A DNA stretch of 64,000 bases from Diphasiastrum complanatum (lineage: Eukaryota > Streptophyta > Lycopodiopsida > Lycopodiales > Lycopodiaceae). The position numbers and the translations under genes are program-made. Of this stretch, positions 23,065 to 34,690 are shown one piece after another. The stretch spans positions 39,643,827-39,707,826 of the forward strand of contig CM055106.1 in NCBI GenBank assembly GCA_029204225.1, given 5' to 3'. The notes below the pieces were generated by a model. That model did no database searches and was not told the origin of the DNA. It saw only the letters and a list, made by a program, of their open reading frames with translations. Position 1 is the stretch's first letter. Every line of letters starts with the position of its first letter.

Positions 23065-24500
23065 ATGGCTGCCCCTGGAGCTGTTCCGGGAGGTGCTTCT
23101 CAGGAAGTCAATCCAATTATTGTTAGAAGAGCACCTCGTTTGGATCTACCCAAATACAATGGATTAATAGATCCAGTTAGATTTCTTCAGATCTATGCTA
23201 AATCCTGTGAAGTCTTTGGCGAAATTTTCTCTCAAGATAAACTTAAGTTGTTCCCTATGGCCTTAACAGACACAACACAAGATTGGTACTATAATCAAGA
23301 TGAAACTGAGCATACAGATTGGGAGGTTGTTAAAAGAGCCCTTATCACATGATTCAAACCGAGAAAGTTTATGGAAGACCATTTCCTACTTTTAGGTAAA
23401 ATTAAAATGGGAAAGCAAAAAATGGTTCGAGATTACATTGAATGGGTGAAACGCCTCAGATCTGAGTGCAAACCTGAGTTGATTAACAAAAATGCCATGA
23501 TTATGTGATTTTTGTCAGGTTTACCTAAACGAATCAGACGTGTGCTGAAACGCCATAATGAGTATGCACTCTTGCAAAATGCTATGGACGATGCAATTCA
23601 GGAGGAGGATGAAGATTCAGATGATGAGCCAAATATTAGTATGTTGCCTTATACATCAGGGCAGACTACTACGACATCCACCACTATTGCATCCACGAAT
23701 GTCAATGCTACTGCAGAAATGATGCTCAACGAGTTCGAGAAACTCGGGAAGAACCAAAGAAACAGATGGGAAAGTTGCAGTCGCAATTTGATGAGAAGAT
23801 CAAAGCATTGGAAGATTTTCACGAAAAAGCAAACAAGAAGCCTGAGAAGTTTGCAAAGACTTTTCCTACCAGGGAGAATGTCTGGTGTATTATTTGTACA
23901 GGAAATCATACAGTGAATGAGTGTCCTCAATTGAAAAAATGAATGGAAATCAATGTATGCCATTTGTGTAATTCGCCTGGTCATGAGACTGCTCTTTGCA
24001 ACTTTCACCCTCAGATAATTCAGCAACGGTATGCCCAAATGGGATATCAGAACCACAATATGGAGGAAATCCAGCAGCTAGACCTCGACAATTTGCTCTT
24101 GCATACCCGAAATGTTTAGCCTTACTTGCCCCACCAAAGCACTCCACTCCTTCTGCCAATTTGATGAAACCAGGATCGTATAGAAGTGCTGAGCAATGGA
24201 ACAATGGTAATGATCAAGAACGAGGATCTTCATAACAGTATGCTATTTATGCTACCGCACAACAACAAGCCTCTAAAAACTGGACCAGAGCACCGCTTGG
24301 ATGCTTTGCCTGTGGAGAAAATCACAGAGTTGCAGAATGTCCAAATAAAGAAAAATTTGTACCATGCTATCATGATTGTGGTTATGGGCATTGCTATAAA
24401 GGCTGTCCAGCAAGACCGAAGCCACCACTAGCTACAACACCTGTAAATTTGATAACAATCAAGCAAAGACCAATAGCTGTACCCTTGATGGTGGTCACCA
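23065..24500 (+). pseudogene. Gypsy-type gag with zinc knuckles (plus copy)
   Basis: The frame starts with MAAPGAVPGG and contains a retrotransposon gag core (RLDLPKYNGLIDPVRFLQIY, QDWYYNQDETEHTDWEVVK, then GKIKMGKQKMVRDYI and FLSGLPKRIRRVL). Three zinc-knuckle-like boxes follow: CIICTGNHTVNEC (about 23890), CHLCNSPGHETALC (about 23960) and CFACGENHRVAEC (about 24300). TGA stops at 23350 and 23505 fall where Trp is expected, and another interrupts near 23939. In the element gag would package RNA. Protease, RT and integrase are not seen downstream, so the element must have relied on another element's enzymes. Confidence 0.8.
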
Positions 24501-24639
24501 GAGCACAGAAGTAGAAAGAACCAGTAGTGGATCCAGTACCTACTGATTCTATACCATTGAACGATATACCTACAGCATCTGGAGTCTATCCCAATCTTCA
24601 TGCAGAAAAATGACGATATCAGAATATGAGGCAGTGGAT

Positions 24640-26700
24640 TAGACATCTGCAAGAAGAAGAGAAACTGAAAGCTGCTAAAGCAACAACTGAAGTACGTTCT
24701 TCACCCGTACTAGGCATACATCGTCAGCTGCGCTTCCACCCCCTACTGTTGTTTGCACTGAACTTTTTATTCCCCCCGTCTCTGATCCTTCCCTCGCCTC
24801 TACTTCCACTCAAGGACAGTTTGTGACCATTGGGACTAGCATTCCCATCACAGCTGCCCAGGCCGCCTCACCCCCAAACACCGAAGCTATATCACCAAAC
24901 ACGCAGTATTTCATGGATATGTTTGATGATTCTGAACCCCTTGGGGCCTCCGAAGTTTTTGAAATGCCCCAGAGCCCTATGCCCTTTGAACTCCAATCCA
25001 CTGGAAGAGGATTCGAACAAATCCATGACACTACTGTCGGTGTTGAAGATTCATGCCAGCCACTTCAAGTTGATGACAGCCCAGCCACACTTCGGGTCGA
25101 CTAGGCTGCGAAATCACCGAAGCAGTTTGACACCACCGTGCTTGAGGGTTTTGAAGAAGAAGATATTTTTGAAGAAGAAGAAGTACCGACACCTATTTCA
25201 CGCTAACCAAGGATAGTACCATCAGGTCCTCTTGCAGCTGCCGCCTCCATGACAGTTCGGTGATGCTCTCGGTTTGGTCTAAAGCCTTGCGCAAGTGATC
25301 CAGTCTATGCTTGACTAGAAAAAAAATGGAACAGAGAATTTCAGATTTGGGATTGGAAAACACTCTCATTAGGCAGAAGATTGTCCAGCTGGATAGAGAA
25401 TTGAAGATCGCCAAGCAGCACGAAGACAAATCTGAAGCTGAAAAGAAGATGGCACATCAACACACTGATCGCCTCGAAGGCTACATCATCTCCTTGCAAA
25501 ATGCTCTGACAACCGCATAAGATCAGGTGGACAAGGTCGTGCAGGATGCAAAGCAACAGGTGCAGCTGCTAAAAGACCAATTGCAGATAGCGAAGCAAGA
25601 TCGCACACGTCTCCAAGGTGAATTGGATGTGACCACCCTTGAGCATGATGCGCATCTTCAGACGCAAATACCAAATCATCCGGTCACTCCGACAGAGATC
25701 GTGTATTTGTTCAAGAAAGTGAAAATGTACAAAGTGGCCCTTTAGGGATTCCAAGGCCGCTTTGACAGGTTCAAAGGAGCAGCTTCAACTAAGTTGGCAA
25801 AGGCTAAAGAGACCATCAGCACCTATGAAAAAGCAGCTGCTCAGGTGTTGGAAGCCGGACCGCAAATCCCCGTACCGGTCATGTCGCAATTCTCCCCTAT
25901 GCACCAAGAGGATGTACCAATGGATACAGGGCTGGATTCGAGCATGGACCAGGGGGGAGCTCCAGAAATACAAGAACAACCGCTAGTTTTACCGGCAGTG
26001 CAACCGGGTCCATCCTCATCAAGGACCACATCGCTATTCAGAAGGCCCATCATCGTCAAGGGCCAGATCCAGAATTTCTTAAAGCAACATCCGCATAAGT
26101 CCTCACGTGGTGGATGGGTCCTTAAGTTCAAGACCTCCGAGATAGAGGCCGACAAAGAAGTGGACAAAATACCTACATTGGGAGAGCATCCGACATGGAG
26201 AATTACCGTTTTTGTGAAAACTCCAGAGTCAATCAGGAGTTATGTGGCCAGCCCTCACCAATTGCGGGTTGATCCCTATTATGTGCCAATTTCGAGAAGG
26301 AATAAATGAAAAGATTTGGGATTGTCTATGGACAAGATCACAATCCATACGCTCAATTGGCCAATCATCCATCAGCCCTACAGCTGGACAATATCAGTAG
26401 ATTTTCATTGGACCTTACAAGCATACCATCGAGCGTATGTCCACTCTCTAGATCTCACGGCGCAACAATCGTCAATGTTTGCAAAAGACTTAATTTTGTT
26501 GGCATCAGTGGCAACCAGATGGGACGATTGCCTCCCTCTTCTGGCATTCGATCCAAATAAGCCGATGGCCTTAGAGAATATCAAAGATCAGTTGTCGGTT
26601 GCTCATTTATATTTTCGTGCAGCAATGATGGGAGGCTCTTGGGAATCTCGCTTTACATCTTGGACGATCTCAAAAGAAATTGGACTTTCAAGGTCTCAAG
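24640..26700 (+). pseudogene. Coiled-coil ORF of unknown function, plus copy
   Basis: Downstream of gag lies a broken long frame. First comes a Pro/Ser-rich part (24780-25100). Then a heptad-rich coiled coil follows at 25310-25740 (DLGLENTLIRQK, RELKIAKQHEDKSEAEKK, DQVDKVVQDAKQQVQLLKDQ). After an acidic linker comes a region at 26040-26700 with SRGGWVLKFKTSEIEADKEV, WRITVFVKTPESIRSYV, LAFDPNKPMALENIKDQL and AHLYFRAAMMGGSWES. In-frame stops occur near 25518, 25743 and 26307. It matches no protease, RT, RNase H or integrase I know. The same order is kept in the minus copy at 18899-21111, so it is a genuine part of the family. Sequence past about 26690 changes to copia. Confidence 0.65.
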
Positions 26701-26870
26701 ACCATCCTGATTGGATATACTTCATCTGATAATACATACAAGTTGTATGATCATGATACCCAACAAATCTTGTATAGCCGGGATACAATCTATATCGAGG
26801 ATCAGTTCGTCGACATCAAAGACAAGGATATCCTTTCTAGTAATTTGTCAGGGCCTCTGTGTGCAAGTAG
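26690..26870 (+). pseudogene. Copia integrase C-terminal fragment
   Basis: The plus strand reads SSDNTYKLYDHDTQQILYSR, typical of the copia integrase C-terminal region (the 'YRLYDP...V-SRDV' segment), then loses similarity. It abuts the truncated coiled-coil ORF, so it marks the point where that element was cut by another sequence. Confidence 0.55.
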
Positions 26871-27742
26871 TGCACCTTTGGTTTTTATTTTGCTTAGCAG
26901 TACTAGTTATGGATTTTTCTCTTTAATTTCATATGTATCGAAGCCATGTATCTACGCGACAGTCTAACTCTCAAAGGCAATCAAACTATCGAGCTAAGTT
27001 GGACTATCGAAGGAGTATCATCTACCGATGTTAGCCGATATTTCCGCACAGAAAATCGGACTACTATTGAAGCTTAAATTCGCAAACTGAAAAAAAAAAC
27101 TGGCATGTAAATTAGAAAAAATTGGCACAAATTTACCTTAGTTTTAGGTCCCAAACCACCCCTAAAGTGGCTAGACAAAGGAAAGAATAGACTTTTGTAA
27201 CAGTCTTAAGAACCGTCAGATTTTTTTTTGTAAAATCAATTTTTGTAAGACCAAACAAAAAGTGTCGGTCCATCGAGAACTGGCCCTAAAAGCAGATAGA
27301 GTCAATTTTGCGGCCTTAGAAATGGCTAGTAAATAATTTACAGCTATTTAAAAAAATGGCTAGTTGTAAAACAATAGCCGACATGACCATGCTAAAATCT
27401 CACCATGTACTAAGTCCATTTTTTTACTGATATATGATCACTCAGTGTATTTTTTAACGCTTTTGTCGTGGGAGCCCTAGTCATGAATACCGAAAAAGTC
27501 AACCACATAAGAAAAAATCGAGAAAAAAAAAATTCTGTGTAAAAACGAGACTAAAGAATATGGATTCAGTGTCAAGCCCAAAAAAATGAGCAGTAGGCGC
27601 ACGGCCCTTGAAAAATCGAAGAAAGGCCAAAAACAAAGGTAGATGCTGACTTTTCTACATTGGCAAGATTGGCGAGTTATTTGTTTTCCTAACCAAAGAT
27701 CAAGGAGATATTTTGAAACTTAATGATCTGAAATTTTTCACA
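26870..27742 (+). repeat. Putative 5' LTR of a copia element
   Basis: The 3' edge is supported: TTTTCACA at 27735-27742 is followed by TGA and the primer site. The 5' edge is a guess at a TGTGTGC near 26868. The interior is AT-rich and non-coding with several A runs. No partner LTR was found. Confidence 0.35.
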
Positions 27743-27745
27743 TGA

Positions 27746-27757
27746 TGGTATCAGAGC
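27746..27757 (+). other. Primer binding site (initiator tRNA-Met)
   Basis: TGGTATCAGAGC is the exact plant copia primer sequence. It lies about 600 bp upstream of a copia gag on the same strand. Confidence 0.85.
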
Positions 27758-28332
27758 TTTTGTTTCAGTTTATGAAGGAGACAATCACATCTATCAAGAA
27801 TTTGGAGAAAATATCAATGCTAGAGCATGCTAGATTGGATTCTACACCAAAATCAAGTGTCTTGCAAATGTAGATCGGATCTTTTGTAGATCATTACCCT
27901 ATATAGAGTTATAATCTTGATCAATTCTGATTTCTCACATTACATGTTGGATTGGCCGATTTTTAGAGCATTGGAAAAGCCGAAGTGGTGGCTAATAGAT
28001 TGCATATCAAGTTTTTGGCATTTGCATGTAGATTTTGAAATAATCAATTTTTTGTGATTTGGTCAAACCCTAATTTGATTGAATTTCTAGGTAGTGAGGT
28101 TGTTGGACTTCATTTGAGTGTGTTTCAAACTTAGGAAGTGGCAAGAGTCATTAGATTGAGGATAGATCATAGGTTGATCAAGATTTCATGATTCTATGTA
28201 TTGATTTGCATGCTATAAGTGCTAGAAGAGAATTGAGAAGTTTCATATCTTTGTGATTTCCTTTTGAAAACATTTGTTGTTGTTCAAAGGAGTGCTTTGT
28301 GCATTGAAACAGGTTTAAAGAGAGGATCAGAT

Positions 28333-28835
28333 CATGGCTACATGGCTCATCAAGTGGAGTCATGTTGGAATCCAATAATAGGCTTACCTCAAGTAACTAT
28401 TCATTGTGGAAAGTAAGGATGGAATCACTTCTTGAGATGAATGATGTTTTAAATATTGTTGTAGGTTTGGAGGAGAGACTAGCAATACATCAAGATGAAG
28501 TGAGGTATGACAAGAGGGCCAAGAAGGCTCTACACATGATAAAGATGAATGTTACTAATGAGCTTCTCAACGAAGTTGGTAAGAGTACTTCATCAAAGAA
28601 TGCTTGGGATTCATTGAAGAAGCTTTATGAATCCAGGTCTACTTCTAGATTGTTGACTCTAAGAAGGCAAATCTTTTCTTGTTTGCAAAATAATGAAGAA
28701 AGTCCAAATACTTTTATTTTGAGAGTGAAAGCATTGAATGATGAGTTGGCTTGCATTGATGAGAGCATTAAGGAAAAGTTTGTGATTTTCATTACCAATT
28801 TTCTCTCTTTACACCTCCATCCTATCTCCTCTTGA
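28333..28835 (+). pseudogene. Copia gag (UBN2-like) fragment
   Basis: The frame reads LTSSNYSLWKVRMESLLE, then YDKRAKKALHMIKMNVTNEL, NAWDSLKKLYESRSTSRLL and ESPNTFILRVKALNDELA, the helical gag core of copia elements. An ATG at 28333 (MATWLIKW) fits the usual start but is in a different frame from the long ORF at 28362, implying an indel. Recognisable gag is lost beyond about 28830. No zinc knuckle, protease or pol follows. Confidence 0.8.
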
Positions 28836-30010
28836 TGGGGGGAGGGAGGGGGCTCATTGTAGAAGGCTCCTCTCGATGCAGATATGAGTACCTATCTCTC
28901 ATTGTGCAAAGAAGTTGAAAGTCATTAGGCATGATGGTGACCCTCTTGGAGTGCATGGAAAACAAAAAAAGAATCTTCAAAAAATAGGGCTTGGTAATCT
29001 TCAGATGCCTCCTGGAGGCATTGAAGGGAGCCCGGGGTAAACTTGATAGAGAAACCTAGGTTCTCTCTGGTTATTTGGCGAACAACACATATGAAGGCCA
29101 TCTTCGAAATGAGAATCTCAGTGGATCTCTAGTCTCAGAAATCCAATGGCTCCCCCTAGCCCTTGTCTGTCTATTTGGCGGTCGTACGGATGGCACAAGT
29201 CCTGGTCTCGAAGGTGTCTGGAAGAAATATATGCGGGTCTATTTGACAAGGTCCATATCAAACTTGTGCGACTCTATCTATGGAGGTGGCAATTGAAAAA
29301 AGAGAATGTGCACAAATTCGATAAGAGGGATCAAATATCGCTTTTCTGCATAGAGAGTGGTTGTGAGAGAAATTCATAGTACTAGGCATATATAGAATTG
29401 ATATGTATAATCAAATATCGATTTTGTGGGCGGCGCTATGAGAAAGGGGTCGCCGAGGTATAAAGGGCACGCACATAAGTGATATCGCATGAAATGGACA
29501 AAAAAAAATAGGAGAAATGGCCTCAGAATGGAGTTTCTAACATTTTTTCCTTGCACGTGCGAAGAAAAATCGGCTCACACATGTGAAAAATTGGTCGTCC
29601 AATCACAATCTACCACATGTCATTGACCATTGACTTGCACATGCGAGAATGTACACACTAGAAACGTGTTCATGTGCTTGGAAAATAAAAATGATATATC
29701 TCCTGCGATCCTTTCCCCTCCCGTTTCTGATGCTCCTCTTTCACCGCATCCTTTAGTTTTTATTGAGGACCCTGATGAGGATAGTGCTTCTCAACTCGAG
29801 ATCTTTTCTCAGGATATTTGCAACATTGGTGACCTTTCTTCCTATGACTTTTGTCAATCTAAAAGTTGCCAAGTACCCTTTGTTTCCGCTAGAATTATTG
29901 AGTACAAATCCACCCTCACGTCTTATAAATTTTGAAATCTGCTATCTGTTTTCTTGCACCCATCCCTATCAATCTTTGGATCATGATGACTCATATGACA
30001 GAAAAATAAT
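28836..30010. other. No gene recognised
   Basis: 28836-29000 is probably eroded copia sequence. 29040-29380 is denser in codon-like structure and could derive from another source, such as organelle DNA or a different mobile element, but no family is recognised. A plus-strand ORF at 29630-29935 is acidic and Ser/Pro-rich, like a copia integrase-RT linker, but too weak to call. Confidence 0.4.
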
Positions 30011-30568
30011 TCAAGTCTGCAAGCTGGCCGTCCTGCATACATCATGAAATAAGATTCTTCTTGATTCTTGAAACATAAAGCACATTCTTAATGTACTTTC
30101 CTCCAATGGGCTTTTGCTCTTCAACAAAGAAAGTTTTTTTTTGATATACACCACTCTTGCTAGATTTTTGACTCTAGACATAGTATAAAGTGTATCCCAC
30201 ACACTTTTAGATGTCTTACAAGGCCTAATATGATGTAAGATAGATATTTTCACAACAAGAGCAACCATATAATGTGCTTGTGCATCCCTTCTATCCCACT
30301 TCTTTTGTTCTTCCGAAGATGTAGAAGATGATGATGATGATGATCCACAAGGTGTGGGAGGTGCCAAAGACGGAGGCCTTTCGTCATCACCAACGACCAA
30401 ATCCCACAATCCTTTCGCTATGAGAAGATTTTTCATCATGTAACTCCACAAGGAGTAGTTGTCCAACCGATCTTTACTAAACAAAGAACCGATAACTTCC
30501 AATTCTTTAGCCATTATCTCCAACAGAATTTCAGTTGGTAGTAGATAGGAAAGAGAGCCTTTCCACAA
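30011..30568 (-). pseudogene. Copia gag N-terminal fragment
   Basis: The minus strand encodes FSKDRLDNYSLWSYMMKNLL, WDLVVGDDERP, a poly-Ser stretch, WDRRDAQAHYMVALVVK, then KSVWDTLYTMSRVKNLARVV. This is the copia gag fold with LW and W-D-L landmarks. A poly-Ser insert of about 10 residues is unusual. It ends without zinc knuckle, and 30570-30980 has no recognisable continuation. Confidence 0.75.
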
Positions 30569-30979
30569 TCATCTACTCAAAAAATTTGCAACAAACAAGA
30601 GCTGAAAGTAGGAGCACAAGATGTCTTTCAATCTGCAACCGAAGTGCCCAAAAGATAATGGATAGATGGCTGTCTTTCTACCCAAAAATGCTAGCTTCTT
30701 GAAAATTAGGTTAGTTGCGATTGCAACCTACACCGAAACCCAATTAAGAAGCCAAATAGTGTGATCAACACACACTCCAATAGGGTTGTTGAAAGCGTCC
30801 TACTGCTTGCTGAGAATCTGCAAGTTTCCAGCCACAAGTTGTTTAGGAGAGATTTTAGAAATGCCTCGACCTATGGACGTGGATGTCGATCACAAGGCAT
30901 TGTCATACATCACCCACACCTTCTTCACATGATCCAGGTATAGTTATTATATTATTATGTGATTTGAGTACAGTGGATG

Positions 30980-32003
30980 GATCCTAAACTTTGTAAGCTT
31001 TATGTTCATCAGGATAGCCACTGAAAATGCATTTATACTACCTTTGGTCTAGTTTCTTCCTAAGTTTCTTAGGAATATGGACAAAGCATATACAACCAAA
31101 GATTTTCAGATGACTGACAATAGGTTTGTGTCCATGCCACACTTGATAAGGAGTTTTTCCATTAACTACTTATGTGATGGATCTGTTCTGTAGATAACAT
31201 GCTTTGGCAATGGATTATGCCCAGAATTTTGAAGGTAAATTGGATTGATGTAGCATAGATCTGGCTGAATTATGTAGCATTCGATTCTTCCTTTCTGCAA
31301 TTCTGTTCTGCTGAGGCAAATAGGAGCTTGCAAATTGTCTTTGAATACCATGTTCGGCCAGATAGTTAGACAAATCATTCAAGATGTACTCACCACCACC
31401 ATCGCATTGGAGTGCTTTCACCTTACTAGATGTTTGGGTCTCAGCCATGGCCTTGAATTTCTTGAAGCATTTGAAGGCTTCAGACTTATGCTTTATGAAC
31501 ATGACTGTCGTCCATCGTCCATCTCAAATAATCATCTATAAAGGTGATGAATCAAAGTGCATCTCCTAAGGATGGAGTTGACATTGGTCTGCAAAGGTCA
31601 CTACATACAAGATGTAATACATGCTTTGTTTTGATGGAGTGTGTTTTGAGAAATCTGCTTCTCAAATGTTTACCATAAATGCAAGAGGAAAATTCAATCC
31701 ATCAACTAAATTATTACAACACGTGTAGGAAAGGGATCTTGTATTAACATGTCCAAATCGACCATGTCACAATGATCCTTGATTCATTTACATTCTCATA
31801 AGAATTAGTAGCTAATGCATTGGAGTTAGAAAGTACATATACGTTCTCAATTCGAGTGCAAGTAGTCAGAGTTGCATCTTTGTCAAAGATTGGACACTTC
31901 TCAGGAGAAAAGATAACAACGTAGCCCTCATCAATTATCTTCGAAATCGAAAGAATATTCTTAGACAACTGAGGTACATGAAGGACATTCGAAACACCTC
32001 CTT
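30980..32003 (-). pseudogene. Copia protease-integrase fragment (element B)
   Basis: Reading down from 32003 on minus are GVSNVLHVPQLSKNILSISK (end of protease), the pre-integrase region, FITFIDDY near 31545, then integrase with KVKALQCDGGGEYILND and FASSYLPQQNRIAERKNRML (31215-31502). It ends in the integrase C-terminal part near 30990. RT is missing. Its protease end joins directly to the RNase H of element C near 32003, suggesting one was inserted into or recombined with the other. Confidence 0.8.
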
Positions 32004-34275
32004 TGTGAGAGTTGTAAGAGCTTTGTACTCTGTTTCACGGGATAACAAGGATATAGTTGCTTGCTTATTGGATAGCCAAAAAACTAGATTTCCTCCAATA
32101 AAAATTGTGTATGCACTTGTGGATTTTTTGTCCACTTTGTCTCCTGCAAAATCTGAGTCTGAAAATGCAACCAATGTTAGATATTCTCCTTAATAGATCA
32201 ATCCATAGTCTAAGGTGGAATACATATCTCAAGATTCTCTTTGCCAACTTCCAATGACAAATCTTTGGATCCTGCATGAATTGGCTTAATTTATGCATAC
32301 TAAAGCTTAAATTTGGCCTGGTTACAGTTACCAAATGAGGGAGCCAATAAGACTCCTATAAAGAGTGATGTCCTCGAAGGATCTTTCATCCTCTTTTATA
32401 GGTTCTTTTACAATATGCTCTATTGGAGTATCTATGCCCTTACACTTTTCCATTTGAAATTTCTTAAGCATGGAAAGAGCATATCTACTTTGACTTATGA
32501 AAGCATGATCTTTCCAAAAGTCAATTTCTAGGCCTAAGATGTAGTGAAGAATTTCTAGATCTTGCATTCTAAATTTGCTACCAAGTGCAATTTTTGTTTC
32601 CTCAACTAGCTCCAAATCATTTCCACTTAGAATTATGTCACGTACATAAATAAGAAGAATAACTAAAGAGTTATTTACAAACTTAGTGTACAATGATGAA
32701 TCATAATCACTATGATGAAATCCGAGTGATATGGGGAAAGAGTTGAGCCTTGCATACCAAGACCTTGGTGCTTGTTTTAGTCCATAAAGACTTTTAAACA
32801 AAAGATATACTTTTTGCTTCTTCACCAACTTTCACAAATCCAGGTGGTTGCTCCATGTAGATCTCCTCCTCAAGATAACCATTGAGAAAAGCATTAGATA
32901 CATCAAGTTGAAACATCCTCCAATTTTAATAACATGCAAGTGAAATGAGAATCTTATAGTTACCATTTTTGCAACAGGTGCAAAAGTGTCTTCAAAGTCA
33001 AGACCTTTTATTTGAGAATATCCTATGGCACAAAGTCTTGCTTTGAATTTGTTGATGGATCCATCATTGTTGTATTTGATCTTGAACACCCATTTGCATC
33101 CAATGACATGCATGTTGGTAGGTGGATTGACAAGCTCCCATGTGTTGTTTGACATCAAGGCTCCATACTCGAGGGTCATTGCTTCAACCCATTCCTTGGA
33201 TTGAAGTGCTTCTTGGACATCTCTTGGCTCTTCATGTGATATGAAGAATGCATGATAGGAAGTACCGTCCTCCACTTGCTTTCCTCTCTCCACATATTTG
33301 AGCCTGCTTGGCTCGGATCTTTCTCTTGTGGATCTTCTAGGTGCAGGTGCTTGAAGTTGTTCCTTCTCAAGCCTAGGCCCCAACATGTCTTGAACATCAT
33401 CAAGATTGATAATGATAGATCCTACATGAGATTCCTTGATCTTTGCCTCATCCAAGTTATACTTTTGATCTTCATGGAAGATCACATCTCTACTTACAAC
33501 ATTCTTGTTAGTACAGGGAACATAAACCCTATATGCTTTCTTAGAAGATGCGTATCCAGCAAAAATGCCTTTAATAGCACTAGGATCATCCTTTTTCCTA
33601 GTCTCTAAAGGAATATGCAAATAGCATAAACAACCAAAGATCCTAAGATGATCTACCTTAGGCTTTTCTTTGTACAACATTTCATATGGTGTTCTTCCTT
33701 CTATATCAAGATTTGTAAGCCTATTACAAAGATAATTGGCACATGCAATTGCTTCTCCCCAAAATTCCTTGGGTAGAGATGCTTCTAGCCTAATGGATTT
33801 TGCACATTCACAAAGTGTTCTATTTTTCCTTTCAGCAACTTCACTTTGCTGAGGAGTATAAGAACATGAAAACTCTCTTTGTATTCCCTCTTGCACACAA
33901 TAGTCATTAAACTTATTAGAGGTACATTCACCTCCACTATCGCATCTCGAATCTTTTAGTTTGGTAGAAAACTACTTTTCAACATATGCTTTGAATGTAA
34001 GGAAGACATAAAAAACCATGGCTTTAGAACATAGAAGATAAATCCAAGAAAATCTTGTGTAATCATCTATGAAGGACACAAAACATATTGCTCCTCCTTT
34101 GCTCTTGGAAGAAGAGAAGTAAACATCTGAATGCATGAGCTCAAGTGGTTGATGAGTCTTGATGCTGGATCTTGGAAAAGGTCTTCTATATGCTTTGGCC
34201 AAAACACATGCTTCACAAGGTTGCAGCTCCTTTGCCATAGACTCTTTTATTGTTTTTTTCTTCAATTCTTTCTGA
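32004..34275 (-). pseudogene. Copia integrase-RT-RNase H fragment (element C)
   Basis: On minus, 34265-33972 encodes the GAG-pre-integrase zinc region (CEACVLAKAYRRPFPRSS) and integrase start (FVSFIDDYTRFSWIYLL). 33896-32832 carries the integrase end (YTPQQSEVAERKNRTL) and RT start (VIGCKWVFKIKYNNDGSINK). 32828-32328 holds RT with IYVRDIILSG where YVDD is expected, and 32334-32010 RNase H (SDSDFAGDKVDKKSTSAYT). The catalytic Asp change and frame breaks near 32330 and 32830 make it inactive. Gag and LTRs are absent. Confidence 0.9.
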
Positions 34276-34690
34276 CATTAAAACGAGTTCTCACATCATC
34301 CAAATCCTTTTGTATATCGGGCTAGATATAAACGATACAAGTTCAATGGAAAAATAGACAAATAAACAATACAAGTTCAATGAATAAATAAACAAATAAA
34401 CAATACAAGTATAATCAAGACCAATGGTTATACTAATTACCTCAAACAATATTCTTGCCAGCATGTAACAAGTCAAGGGGTACCACGGCGTGCTGCCAGA
34501 TTTTTTTCGCCTCAACTGCTCTCACTTTCTCGACCTCTCTCAATTGCTCCACTGAAAATCTCCCAGCAAAATACGATGGGCTACATTTAGCTAAACGACG
34601 CACAATATATAACTGGTGTTTGAGGTTGCTTTTTACCACCCCCACCTCATTTATTCTGTATGGCTCCATGTACACAAGAAGATCCACCAA
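34276..34690 (-). other. Unclassified insert between two copia fragments
   Basis: 34327-34412 is a small tandem repeat of a ~34-bp unit (ATACAAGTTCAATG plus AAATAAACA runs). 34442-34690 on minus gives an open frame with LAKCSPSYFAGRFSVEQL and a basic EVEKVRAVEAKKIW segment. It does not resemble copia and may be a captured host exon or another mobile element. Confidence 0.3.

Noticed and set aside
29040-29380. Organelle DNA insertion
   Set aside because: Composition hinted at plastid or mitochondrial origin, but I could not match it to a specific organelle gene, so no call was made.
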